Origin: Pusillimonas sp. UBA3987
GTDB taxonomy: Bacteria; Pseudomonadota; Gammaproteobacteria; Burkholderiales; Burkholderiaceae_B
Reading direction: 5' to 3'
NCBI GenBank assembly: GCA_002384935.1
Contig: DGCD01000006.1
Span: 186,001-250,000 of the forward strand
DNA length: 64,000 bases
A model generated the notes under the pieces. That model had not been told where the DNA came from and searched no databases. It saw nothing but the letters and a program-made list of their open reading frames with translations. The position numbers and the translations under genes were made by a program. This document shows, one piece after another, positions 35,249 to 44,080 of this stretch; the stretch's first letter is position 1; every line of letters starts with the position of its first letter.

Positions 35249-36421
35249 ATGAGAAAATTCGCAAAAATTGCGCTTGCGGCGGCTTGTTTTGCCAGCGCGG
35301 CAGTTGCTCATGCGGCCGAACCATTCAAAATCGGGTTCATCATTCCCTTGACGGGCCCTTTCGCCTCAACAGGTAAGCAGGCAGTGGCCGGTGCCAAACT
35401 TTACATGCAACAGCATGGCGACGAAGTGGCCGGGCGCAAAGTCGAACTGATTATCAAAGACGACGGTGGTGTCCAGCCTGAAGCCACAAAACGTATTGCC
35501 CAGGAACTGGTTATTCAAGACAAGGTAAACGTGTTGGCCGGCTTTGGTCTTACCCCCTTGGCTTTTGCCGCCGCACCTATTGCCACCCAGGCCAAGATCC
35601 CCATGGTGGTAACCGCGGCCGGTACCTCTTCCATTGTCCAGAAGTCGCCCTACATTGTGCGCACATCCATGACACTGCCACAAACCACTGCGCCGATCGC
35701 GGTCTGGGCACGTGATAACGAAGAGGTTGAGATTGATACGGCGGTAACGCTGGTGGCCGATTACGGCCCGGGCCATGATGCTGAAAAAGTCTTCGTCAAG
35801 ACCTTTACGGAAAAAGGCGGCAAAGTGCTGGAAAGCATTCGCAGCCCCATGGCCAACCCCGACTTCTCGGCCTTCCTGCAGCGTGTCCGCGATCTGAAGC
35901 CCGATGCACTCTTCGTATTCGTTCCTTCCGGGCAGGGCTCGGCGGTTTTGAAGCAATTCAAAGAACGTAACCTGGCCGGCGAAGGCATCAATCTGATCGG
36001 TACGGGTGACATGGTTGAAGACGACCTGATGCCGTCCATGGGTGACGAAGTCCTGGGTATCATCACCTCGCACCATTATTCAGCCGCCCACGACTCCGAA
36101 GAAAACAAGGAATTCGTCAAGGCGTTCGCCGAGGCCAACGATGGCATGCGCGCCAGCTTTATGGGTGTCGGTGCCTACGACGGCATGAAGCTTATTTATG
36201 ACGCCTTGGAGAAAGCAGGCCCCGAAGCCACCGGCGACGAATTGCTGGCTGCCATGAAGGGCATGGAATGGGAAAGCCCGCGTGGTCCCATCCGTATCGA
36301 TCCTGAAACGCGTGACATCGTTCAAAACATCTATATTCGCGAAGCCGAAAAACTTGATGATGGCGAACGTTATAACGTTGAATTCGATGTGATCGAAATG
36401 TTCAAAGACCCAGGCGTTTAA
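35249..36421 (+). CDS. ABC transporter substrate-binding protein, branched-chain amino acid/aromatic type
   Basis: About 390 residues from the ATG at 35249, which is preceded by AGGAG. Residues 1-24 form a signal peptide (ASAAVAHAAEP). The mature part, FKIGFIIPLTGPFASTGKQ with KDDGGVQPEA and later GVGAYDGMKLI, is a complete Peripla_BP_6 protein. It closes the aromatic operon, so its ligand is probably the aromatic acid degraded there. No permease or ATPase genes follow, so it must share a membrane complex encoded elsewhere. A terminator lies 70 bp downstream. Confidence 0.9.
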   Translation: MRKFAKIALAAACFASAAVAHAAEPFKIGFIIPLTGPFASTGKQAVAGAKLYMQQHGDEVAGRKVELIIKDDGGVQPEATKRIAQELVIQDKVNVLAGFGLTPLAFAAAPIATQAKIPMVVTAAGTSSIVQKSPYIVRTSMTLPQTTAPIAVWARDNEEVEIDTAVTLVADYGPGHDAEKVFVKTFTEKGGKVLESIRSPMANPDFSAFLQRVRDLKPDALFVFVPSGQGSAVLKQFKERNLAGEGINLIGTGDMVEDDLMPSMGDEVLGIITSHHYSAAHDSEENKEFVKAFAEANDGMRASFMGVGAYDGMKLIYDALEKAGPEATGDELLAAMKGMEWESPRGPIRIDPETRDIVQNIYIREAEKLDDGERYNVEFDVIEMFKDPGV

Positions 36422-36488
36422 ACAACGCACCACAAGTGAACGGGCAAATAACCGGGCAATACCAGTGTATTGCCCCAAAAACCCGACT

Positions 36489-36520
36489 AAAGCCTCTTCC
36501 GGACCGGAGGGGCTTTTTTT
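36489..36520 (+). terminator. Rho-independent terminator of the aromatic operon
   Basis: An imperfect GC-rich hairpin (AAGCCTCTTCCGG / CCGGAGGGGCTT) is followed by seven T. It lies about 70 bp past the binding-protein stop. Confidence 0.75.
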
Positions 36521-36614
36521 AATTTAACAGCATTACAAGTTTTATATTTTTAATACTGCAAGCACGCTTACCGCACAAATTTATTAAAATCTGAGTCACC
36601 GCTCGTGGTTCAGC

Positions 36615-38171
36615 ATGTGTTTTCACCCAACTTACTGGAATTCCCTTATGCAGCAGGGCAATCTCTCAGACCATCAACCGGAAACGTGGGGCACCAACCT
36701 GCCCGACTTCTTCGAAGTCATGCCAAATTCGCTATGGCTTGAAGACTACAGCCGGGTTCACGAGCTGTTTGAAGACTGGCGGGCCAAAGGCATAACAGAT
36801 TTGCGCGCCTATCTGGAAGAAGACTCAAAACGCGTCGCGCAATGCTCCAATTGCATCAGGCTGTTGCACGTTAATCGTGAAACGCTCGACATGTTCAAGG
36901 CCGCCTCGTTCGATGAACTGTCACAGCGCCTGGGAGACGTATTGCGCGACGACATGCTCGAAGCACACATAGAGGAACTGGTTTCGCTTTGGAATGGCGG
37001 TGCGGGCTTTCAGAGCAAAAGTGTCAATTACACGTTAGAAGGTGAACGGCTCGACGTCTTGATCCGGGCCGTCGTTTTGCCAAACCATAAGAAGAACTGG
37101 GATCGGGTGCTGGTGTCGCTCGATAACATCACAGAACTGGAAAACGCCCGCCGGCGCGTACTGGCAAGCGAACAATATGCTCGGGGCGTATTCGAATATG
37201 CCCCGGTTTCACTTTGGGTTGAAGACTTTACTCGCATCAAAGTCCTGCTGGAAGAAGTGCGTGAGCGGGGAATTACCGACTTTAGAACGTTTACCGATGT
37301 TCATCCCGACTTCGTCGAACAATGCATGTCGGAAATCAAGGTACTGGATGTCAATCAATATACCCTTGACATGTTTAAAGCGAAAAGCAAGCACGACCTG
37401 TTCACCCGGTTGCACGAGGTTTTTCGTGATGACATGAAAGACCATTTCCGCGAACAACTCATCGACCTCTGGAACGGCAAGCTCTTCATGCAGCGCGAGG
37501 TGCTCAATTACGGGCTGGACGGCAACCCTCTAAATATTCACCTGCAGTTTTCAATATTCAACGGGCACGAGCAGAACTGGGATCTGGTGCTTTTGGCCCT
37601 AACCGATATCACTGCGCGCAAGAAAGCCGAGGCCTACCTTGAATACCTTGGCAAGCACGATGTGCTTACCAAACTGAAAAACCGCTCTTTCTACGTTGAT
37701 GAAATCAGCCGCCTCGAACGCAAAGGCCCTTTCCCTGTCACGGTCATCATTATCGACATTAATAATCTCAAGACAGTCAACGACACTCAGGGCCACGCCG
37801 CCGGAGATGATCTGCTGCGCCGTACCGGTGAAATTCTGAATCAGCTTAGCGGCAGAGGCGTCACTGCCATGCGCATCGGCGGCGATGAATTCGCGGTTTT
37901 CATGCCCGGAGCCAACGACGAAGCGCGCACCAACCTGCTAACCAACCTGAAGAAAATCACCGACCTGAACAACCAGTTCTATAGTGGTTCGTCACTTGAA
38001 CTTGCGGTGGGCTGGGCGATTTCCCGGGAAGGCGAACGGCTTGAAAACGCAATTCGCAAGGCAGATCATTTAATGTATGAAGAAAAGCGCAAGTTCTATT
38101 CTATGGAGTCGTCCGATGACGATGCATCCAGCCAGAATACGCTGATAAGCAACTCAGAACGGCGGTCGTGA
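36615..38171 (+). CDS. Diguanylate cyclase with two tandem homologous PAS domains
   Basis: A 518-residue cytoplasmic protein. Two copies of one PAS-like domain lie at about residues 38-180 and 193-335. They share SLWxEDxxR, GITDxR, VNxxTLDMFKA and the DDM segment, so they arose by duplication. A GGDEF domain covers about 345-500, with active site RIGGDEF and YLEYLGKHDVLTKLKNRSFY at its start. No RxxD inhibitory site precedes GGDEF (the stretch reads SGRGVTAM). An ATG at 36648 is an alternative start. The gene runs 71 bp into the converging MFS gene. Confidence 0.9.
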   Translation: MCFHPTYWNSLMQQGNLSDHQPETWGTNLPDFFEVMPNSLWLEDYSRVHELFEDWRAKGITDLRAYLEEDSKRVAQCSNCIRLLHVNRETLDMFKAASFDELSQRLGDVLRDDMLEAHIEELVSLWNGGAGFQSKSVNYTLEGERLDVLIRAVVLPNHKKNWDRVLVSLDNITELENARRRVLASEQYARGVFEYAPVSLWVEDFTRIKVLLEEVRERGITDFRTFTDVHPDFVEQCMSEIKVLDVNQYTLDMFKAKSKHDLFTRLHEVFRDDMKDHFREQLIDLWNGKLFMQREVLNYGLDGNPLNIHLQFSIFNGHEQNWDLVLLALTDITARKKAEAYLEYLGKHDVLTKLKNRSFYVDEISRLERKGPFPVTVIIIDINNLKTVNDTQGHAAGDDLLRRTGEILNQLSGRGVTAMRIGGDEFAVFMPGANDEARTNLLTNLKKITDLNNQFYSGSSLELAVGWAISREGERLENAIRKADHLMYEEKRKFYSMESSDDDASSQNTLISNSERRS

Positions 38172-39327
38172 TAAGGCAAAAAGTGTATATCGCGGTACTG
38201 AGGCCTACGTGGTCGGCCAATATCCCAACGCCAATAATGGGCAATGTTGCACCGGTATAGGCCGAGAGGAAGAAAGTTGACATATTGGCTGCCCGGCGAT
38301 GCTCATCGGCATGCAGGCTGGCAATCATCGAAGCGTACATAAAGCCAAACCCCTGTCCTATACCAAAGCAGATCATGGCAATAACCAGCACTGCTGCACT
38401 ATGGGTGTACATACCCAAGGCAAGAAACACGACGCTTAGGCCGAACGCGCCCATCCCGAACATCAGGCCTTTGAAAGGGGGATACCGCGTTTGGGTGGTT
38501 TGAACCAGCACAGAGGCGATTGCCACGAAAATAAAAGCCACCCCCACCACAATGGGGCCTTGCCATGGCAATTGCAACTCGGGCAGCACCGAGGGCACGA
38601 GTGAGGCAAACAGGCAACCCACCCCAAAAGTAAAGAACCCGCCAGCGCAACCCAACAAAAATGGAGGCCGGTTGACCACAACCGGCAGCGCCATTTTTGG
38701 GACAATCGACAGCGGAACCCGCGCGCCACAAGGTCCCTGCAATTGCCCTCTGGAAACAATGATTAAGAACAGGGTCAGAATCGCCAATATGAAAATAAAG
38801 ATATAAGGCAAGACCAATGGGTAAACATTCCACTGCGCAATGACGCCGCCCAAAACCGGGCCGGCGCCAAAACTTACAGTAATCGCACTGGAGGTCACGA
38901 CGGCGGCCTTTCGGCGGTCTTGCTGGGGGTGAGCCTCACCCATGGCCAGTGCTGCGGTTGTCGCAAGAATGCCATTACCGAAACCGATAATGGCACGGGC
39001 CAGCATTAATGTTGCAACGCTTTGCGCGACCATTGACAGCACTAGCCCCAACATCAGCATTAATACAGACGCCACAATTACCCTGAAGCGCCCAAACGTG
39101 TCGGAGACACGCCCAAAACAAAGCAGTGTGGCGAACACCGCCGCCATGTAAGCAGTGAAGATATAACTTAGCGAACTTGGGGGAATTTGCCATGCCCGCT
39201 CATAAAGGGGGTATAGCGGAGTCGGTAAAGAACTGGTTGCAAAGCACAAACAAACCAGAATGGTAACGCCAACAAATCCCCCCCAGCGTTTTAACAACTC
39301 CAATCCACCAGACATAGCATAATCCAT
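38101..39327 (-). CDS. MFS transporter
   Basis: A 408-residue inner-membrane protein with about 12 hydrophobic segments. It opens with VTILVCLCFATSSLPTPLYPLY and has LLCFGRVSDTFGRFRVI, the conserved MFS loop 2-3 motif. Substrate is unknown; this branch includes multidrug and aromatic-compound exporters. A second ATG at 39315 fits better if the promoter at 39344 is right. A palindromic site overlaps that promoter, hinting at repressor control. It is divergent from the aldehyde dehydrogenase gene. Confidence 0.85.
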   Translation of the reverse strand: MDYAMSGGLELLKRWGGFVGVTILVCLCFATSSLPTPLYPLYERAWQIPPSSLSYIFTAYMAAVFATLLCFGRVSDTFGRFRVIVASVLMLMLGLVLSMVAQSVATLMLARAIIGFGNGILATTAALAMGEAHPQQDRRKAAVVTSSAITVSFGAGPVLGGVIAQWNVYPLVLPYIFIFILAILTLFLIIVSRGQLQGPCGARVPLSIVPKMALPVVVNRPPFLLGCAGGFFTFGVGCLFASLVPSVLPELQLPWQGPIVVGVAFIFVAIASVLVQTTQTRYPPFKGLMFGMGAFGLSVVFLALGMYTHSAAVLVIAMICFGIGQGFGFMYASMIASLHADEHRRAANMSTFFLSAYTGATLPIIGVGILADHVGLSTAIYTFCLITTAVLSCLSAYSGWMHRHRTTP

Positions 39328-39343
39328 AACAATCGTTGTACCG

Positions 39344-39363
39344 ATTATAGTAAGTTCACTTAC
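39344..39363 (-). promoter_or_regulatory. TATAAT -10 box overlapped by the palindrome GTAAGTTCACTTAC
   Basis: TATAAT on the minus strand (39344-39349) lies directly next to a perfect 14-bp palindrome at 39350-39363 that would fill the -10/-35 spacer. This is a typical TetR-family operator position. It lies between the MFS gene and the aldehyde dehydrogenase gene; no TetR gene is adjacent. Confidence 0.5.
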
Positions 39364-39450
39364 TTTTCCCTAGTTCTAAAAAAGTTCATAATGGTGCGCA
39401 AGCACAAACTCACTTCTATGCAGAATTCTGTAACAAACCGGAGACAGGCT

Positions 39451-40902
39451 ATGACAACGATTTCAATGCTTATTAATGGGCAGCAAAAACAAGCCAGCAA
39501 TGGCAAAACTTTCGAACGCAAGAGCCCGCTTGATGGCAAAGTTGCCACAACCGCGCCTGCAGCAACCATCGAAGACGCCATCGAAGCCATTGAATCCGCT
39601 GCCAAGGCGTTTCCGGAATGGGCGGCAAAAGGGCCAACGGAGCGTCGTGCCCTGTTGTTGAAAGCAGCCGATGCCCTCGACGCCAAAACCGAGGACTTCA
39701 TCAAGGCCATGGCCGGCGAAACCGGATCCGCCGCCATGTGGGCCGGTTTCAATGCCCACCTTGCGGCCAATATGCTGCGCGAGGCCGCGTCGCTTACCAC
39801 GCAAATCAATGGCGACCTTATCCCGTCCGACGTCCCCGGAAGCCTGGCAATGGGTGTACGGCAACCCGCCGGCGTTGTTCTTGGCATGGCGCCATGGAAT
39901 GCGCCGATCATCCTGGGTACCCGGGCCGTTGCCGTTCCCCTGGCATGCGGCAATACCGTCGTCATGAAAGGCTCGGAAGTCTGCCCGGCCACGCACAGTC
40001 TCATCATTGAATCTCTCCAGGAGGCCGGCCTGCCCAACGGTGTGGTGAACTTTATTACCAACGACCCGGCCGATGCCGGCCCGCTCGTTGAAGCCATGAT
40101 CGCCCATCCGGCTGTCAAACGCGTCAACTTCACCGGTTCTACCCGGGTGGGCAGAATCATCGCCTCGGTTTGCGCGAAACACCTAAAACCTTCTATTTTG
40201 GAGCTGGGCGGCAAAGCGCCATTGGTGGTGCTGGACGACGCAAATATCGAAGAAGCCGTTAACGGCACGGCCTTTGGCGCATTCGCCAATTCCGGCCAGA
40301 TTTGCATGTCAACGGAGCGTATCATCGTCGATAATAAAATTGCCGATACCTTTATTCCGGCACTCACCGAAAAAGCGCGTAACCTGCCACTGGGCGACCC
40401 GCGCGAAGGCCCTGTTGTGTTGGGCTCCGTCGTCGACATGACCACCGTCGAGCGGTGCAATGCACTGATCGACGACGCCCTGGAAAAGGGCGCCAAGCTC
40501 CTTTGCGGCGGCAAAGCCGAAAACACGTTAATGCCGGCCACACTCATTGATCACGTTACGCCGGAAATGCGTATCTACAGCGAGGAAACTTTCGCGCCGG
40601 TCAAGGCAATTGTTCGCGTTGACGGTGTGGAAGAAGCCATTAAAGTTGCCAATGACAACGATTACGGCTTATCGGCTTCGGTATTCGGTAAAGATATCGG
40701 GCGGGCCTGGCAAGTGGCTTCGCGCATTGAATCGGGCATTTGCCACGTTAACGGGCCTACCGTGCACGATGAAGCGCAAATGCCGTTCGGCGGTGTAAAA
40801 GACAGCGGCTTTGGTCGTTTTGGCGGGCGGGCCGGCATTGAAGCCTTCACTGAATTGCGCTGGATGACGATTCAAACCACACCCCGCCACTATCCGTTCT
40901 AA
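39451..40902 (+). CDS. NAD-dependent aldehyde dehydrogenase, salicylaldehyde/vanillin dehydrogenase type
   Basis: About 483 residues from the ATG at 39451 (GGAGACAGGCT upstream). It is a complete ALDH: LGMAPWNAPIILGTRAVAVPLACGNTVVMKGSE is the signature of the DoxF/NahF-like aromatic branch, FTGSTRVGR binds NAD, LELGGKAP carries the general-base Glu and NSGQICMSTER the catalytic Cys. It likely oxidises an aromatic aldehyde to the acid. It is divergent from an MFS exporter and a few kb from the dioxygenase operon, so a shared aromatic substrate is possible. Confidence 0.92.
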   Translation: MTTISMLINGQQKQASNGKTFERKSPLDGKVATTAPAATIEDAIEAIESAAKAFPEWAAKGPTERRALLLKAADALDAKTEDFIKAMAGETGSAAMWAGFNAHLAANMLREAASLTTQINGDLIPSDVPGSLAMGVRQPAGVVLGMAPWNAPIILGTRAVAVPLACGNTVVMKGSEVCPATHSLIIESLQEAGLPNGVVNFITNDPADAGPLVEAMIAHPAVKRVNFTGSTRVGRIIASVCAKHLKPSILELGGKAPLVVLDDANIEEAVNGTAFGAFANSGQICMSTERIIVDNKIADTFIPALTEKARNLPLGDPREGPVVLGSVVDMTTVERCNALIDDALEKGAKLLCGGKAENTLMPATLIDHVTPEMRIYSEETFAPVKAIVRVDGVEEAIKVANDNDYGLSASVFGKDIGRAWQVASRIESGICHVNGPTVHDEAQMPFGGVKDSGFGRFGGRAGIEAFTELRWMTIQTTPRHYPF

Positions 40903-40924
40903 CAAGCAGCGTACCCGCTTGCTA

Positions 40925-40959
40925 AAAACCCGTCGTACCTTAGGGGCACGACGGGTTTT
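40925..40959. terminator. Bidirectional Rho-independent terminator
   Basis: A perfect 12-bp stem (AAAACCCGTCGT / ACGACGGGTTTT) with an 11-base loop lies between the convergent aldehyde dehydrogenase and OmpA-like genes. T-runs follow it in both directions. Confidence 0.9.
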
Positions 40960-40979
40960 CTATTCAAGCATATTGGTCA

Positions 40980-41651
40980 TTATTGTTTGACTGCATACAG
41001 GAACAACTCAACGCGACGGTTCATTGCACGGCCCTGTTCCGTGCTGTTGTCGCCAATCGGATTGGCCGAAGCCAGCCCTTCAGCCGTTAAGCGCCCCATC
41101 GAAATACCTTGCCCGGCAATATAGTTTGTTACTGCCTCGGCACGGCTTAACGACAAACGCTGATTCAATTGGGCAGGCCCTGTGCTGTCGGTATAGCCAA
41201 TTGCTTTGGCACGCAACTCGGGATGCTGCGCAAGCGCCCTGGCGACACTGTCGAGAACAGGCAGCAAACCGGCTTTCAAATTCGACTTGCCTGTATCGAA
41301 CGACACATTGCTCGGAATATGAACCTTAAGCGTGCCGTCGGGCATTTCAACAACATCTACACCCAGACTTTGCGCACCCGATTTTTCAACATCATTCTTG
41401 ATGCCCGACCAGTTATAACCCATGATGCTGCCGGCAACTGCGCCAATCCCCGCACCGATCAATGCAGCTTCACTGCTGTCACCAATCAGGGCTCCAAGAC
41501 CGGCACCAACCGCCGCGCCCGCACCTGCACCCGTTGCGGTGCGCCCACCCTGGCCCATTCCACCCATCGTGCGATCAACCGTGGCACAACCGCCCATCAT
41601 TGCCAGCGCAACGACGCCAATGGCAAAGCGCTTGTTAACTGGAATATTCAT
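40980..41651 (-). CDS. OmpA family lipoprotein with glycine-zipper domain
   Basis: A 223-residue lipoprotein. Lipobox M-G-G-C falls at residues 19-22. A glycine-zipper stretch (GAGAAVGAGLGALIGD and GAGIGAVAGSIMG) covers about 42-80. The C-terminal OmpA-like peptidoglycan-binding domain covers about 105-220, with NVSFDTGKSNLK, TDSTGPAQLNQRLSLSRA and a terminal NRRVELFLY. It resembles YiaD and tethers the outer membrane to the cell wall. It is a single gene with its own terminator. Confidence 0.93.
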   Translation of the reverse strand: MNIPVNKRFAIGVVALAMMGGCATVDRTMGGMGQGGRTATGAGAGAAVGAGLGALIGDSSEAALIGAGIGAVAGSIMGYNWSGIKNDVEKSGAQSLGVDVVEMPDGTLKVHIPSNVSFDTGKSNLKAGLLPVLDSVARALAQHPELRAKAIGYTDSTGPAQLNQRLSLSRAEAVTNYIAGQGISMGRLTAEGLASANPIGDNSTEQGRAMNRRVELFLYAVKQ

Positions 41652-41744
41652 ATTTTTCTCCTTCTTGGTTACGGGCCCAAAATACAGTGAACCCAGATAC
41701 GGCCCCTATCCTATCAGTTGCTTACCTACTGAAATGTTACGAAT

Positions 41745-42815
41745 TTATTCTGTCCGGCGCCATTGGCGTTCCAATGACTGGCTATAACGTGAAATGGAAA
41801 AACACATCACAAAATAAATCGCGCCTATGAATAAATACGCTTCGGTACTGAAGCCCTGCCATTGCGCATCAGCCAATGCCGCCTTGGTTGCCTGCATAAG
41901 GTCAAAGACACCAATGACCACAACCAGGGACGTATCTTTCAGCAAAGAAATAAAAATGCCCACCAAAGGCCCCACAATGGCCCTGAGTGCCTGCGGCAAG
42001 ACCACAAACAGTGTTTTTTGCCAATAGCCCAGGCCCAGCGAGTCGGCGCCCTCATACTGCCCCTTGGGAATCGACTGCAAACCACCCCGCACGGTTTCGG
42101 CAATATAAGCGGCCACAAACAAGACAATGGCGATTTGGGCACGCAACAACTTATTGATGTTAAGGCCCTCAGGCAGAAACAGCGGCAGCATCACCGACGC
42201 CATGAACAACAAACTGATCAGGGGAACGCCGCGGATCAACTCGATATAAATCACGCACACCGACCGCACGGCAGGCAATTCGCAGCGGCGCCCCAAAGCA
42301 AGCAAAACCCCTAGTGGAAACGCCAGGCCCACACCCACCGTGGCCAAGATCAAGGTAAGAGGCAAACCGCCCCAAAGACGGGTTTCAACAAAAGAAAGCC
42401 CCAGCACCCCGCCCCACATAAGGAAGGCAACCAGCGCCAGCGCCACCAGCCAGTAAATGGCCAGCGACGGGCGCCAGAAGCGGCGTTGGCAACTGAGCAC
42501 GACAATGCCAATTAACACAACGCAGGCCAATAATGGCCGCCATTGTTCCACATAAGGGTACAGGCCAAACAAAATGACCCTATGCTTCTGGGCAATAAAA
42601 GTCCAGCAGGCTCCTTTAATGCCCGCACAAGCTTGCGGGCTGTCTCCGCCAAACCGGGCAAACAAAAACAACCACTCCACTGCGGCCGGCAATGCCGCCG
42701 CCAGCAAACCGGCAACAATGACCGTAATCAATGCGTTCAGCGGCGTATTGATCAAAGTGTGATACCAGCGTGTTGGGCGCAAGCCTGCGCTTGTCGAGGC
42801 GGCTGTCATTTTCAC
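41745..42815 (-). CDS. General L-amino acid ABC transporter permease, AapM type
   Basis: A 356-residue inner-membrane permease of the HisM/GlnP class. The N-terminal ~130 residues contain a large insert between TM1 and TM2 (PQACAGIKGACWTF), typical of AapM. The BPD_transp_1 core follows, with EAA loop GLGYWQKTLFVVLPQALRAIVGP. Start is GTG at 42815 overlapping the previous stop, or ATG two codons later. It pairs with the AapQ-type gene. Downstream comes the OmpA-like gene, so the ATPase AapP and binding protein AapJ are absent. Confidence 0.9.
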   Translation of the reverse strand: MKMTAASTSAGLRPTRWYHTLINTPLNALITVIVAGLLAAALPAAVEWLFLFARFGGDSPQACAGIKGACWTFIAQKHRVILFGLYPYVEQWRPLLACVVLIGIVVLSCQRRFWRPSLAIYWLVALALVAFLMWGGVLGLSFVETRLWGGLPLTLILATVGVGLAFPLGVLLALGRRCELPAVRSVCVIYIELIRGVPLISLLFMASVMLPLFLPEGLNINKLLRAQIAIVLFVAAYIAETVRGGLQSIPKGQYEGADSLGLGYWQKTLFVVLPQALRAIVGPLVGIFISLLKDTSLVVVIGVFDLMQATKAALADAQWQGFSTEAYLFIGAIYFVMCFSISRYSQSLERQWRRTE

Positions 42816-43996
42816 CGCTCCTTGAGGGCGATACGCCGGTTATACAGATTCATCACAGCCGATATCGACAAACTGACCGTCAGATAGGCCGCCATAATGA
42901 TCAGAATACCTTCGATCGCCTGACCCGTTTGATTCAGCGTTGTATTGGCAATTGACACAATATCCGGATAGCCGATTGCAACCGCCAGCGAACTGTTCTT
43001 GGTTAAATTCAAATATTGGCTGGTCATTGGCGGGACAATCACCCGTAACGCCTGCGGAAGAATAATTTGCCGCAATACCTGCCCCTCGCTCAAGCCCAAA
43101 GCACGCCCTGCCTGCCACTGCCCCGTGCTAACCGACTGAATGCCCGATCGCACCACTTCGGCGATGAATGCCGCGGTATATAGCACCAACCCCAGCAATA
43201 GCGCCGTAAATTCCGGGCTTAATGTTGCACCGCCAACAAAATTGAAGCCTTGCAGTGCAGGCACACTCAATTGGGCATTCGGCGCCAGGGCAAACAGCGC
43301 CACCGCTGAAATAACCAGCAGACACGCCAGGCCAATAAGTTGCACTGTCCCGCTCGAACTGCTGTCTTTTTGCCCCTTGCGCGCCAAACGAGGCAAAACC
43401 GTTAGAAATAATAAGGCTGCAAACAGAACAAGCCAGATGAAGGAAAAATTCACCCCGGACAACCACGGCACGGTCAAGCCGCGGTTCGACAAGAACACCC
43501 CGGCCACAGGCTCCAGCGCAAGTCGCGGTGCAGGCAGGCTTTGCGTGATCAGGGCATACCAAAAAAACAACTGCAATAACAACGGAATATTGCGCATGAC
43601 TTCAATGTAGGCCATTGAGACGGCGGCAAGCAGCCGATTTCCCGACAGGCGCGCGATACCAACCAGGCTGCCCAGCAACGTCGCCAGCACTACGCCGATT
43701 GCGGCGACTTTCAGCGTATTCAAAATACCAACCCACAAGGCACTGGCGTAAGAATCGGCAGGGGTGTAGGCAACCGGGCTCTCGCTGATGGCGAACCCTG
43801 CTTCGCGCGAAAGAAAACCAAAGCCGGTTGAAATGTTTCGGGCGGCCAGGTTGGCCAGCGTGTTGTCGACCAGCCAGTACGCCAGCCCGCCGATCCCCAG
43901 CAACATGACCAGTTGGTAAACCCACGCACGCAGCCTGGCGTTGCGCCAGGACCAGCGAGAAAAAGAAAAAGAGCGCCGATTTGCGGGAAAAGTCAT
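42812..43996 (-). CDS. General L-amino acid ABC transporter permease, AapQ type
   Basis: About 394 residues from the ATG at 43996. The longer frame to 44098 would overlap ftsE and has no membrane features. TM1 lies near residues 20-45 and is followed by the long AapQ periplasmic stretch (GFGFLSREAGFAIS). The core has ALGLSEGQVLRQIILPQALRVIVPP, the EAA motif that contacts the ATPase. It and AapM form the membrane channel for broad-range L-amino acids. It is divergent from ftsE across about 85 bp. Confidence 0.9.
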   Translation of the reverse strand: MTFPANRRSFSFSRWSWRNARLRAWVYQLVMLLGIGGLAYWLVDNTLANLAARNISTGFGFLSREAGFAISESPVAYTPADSYASALWVGILNTLKVAAIGVVLATLLGSLVGIARLSGNRLLAAVSMAYIEVMRNIPLLLQLFFWYALITQSLPAPRLALEPVAGVFLSNRGLTVPWLSGVNFSFIWLVLFAALLFLTVLPRLARKGQKDSSSSGTVQLIGLACLLVISAVALFALAPNAQLSVPALQGFNFVGGATLSPEFTALLLGLVLYTAAFIAEVVRSGIQSVSTGQWQAGRALGLSEGQVLRQIILPQALRVIVPPMTSQYLNLTKNSSLAVAIGYPDIVSIANTTLNQTGQAIEGILIIMAAYLTVSLSISAVMNLYNRRIALKER

Positions 43997-44080
43997 AGAG
44001 ATTGACGCGTTAACAGGATAAAGTATCGAAGGCACGATATCATATCCGCCTATAAGCGATTTCTTTAGCCAACGGTTAAC

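Noticed and set aside
39360..40547. A 395-residue open frame on the minus strand
   Set aside because: It lies entirely antisense to the well-supported aldehyde dehydrogenase gene, has no recognisable domain, and is Ser/Ala-rich in the way antisense frames of high-GC genes are.
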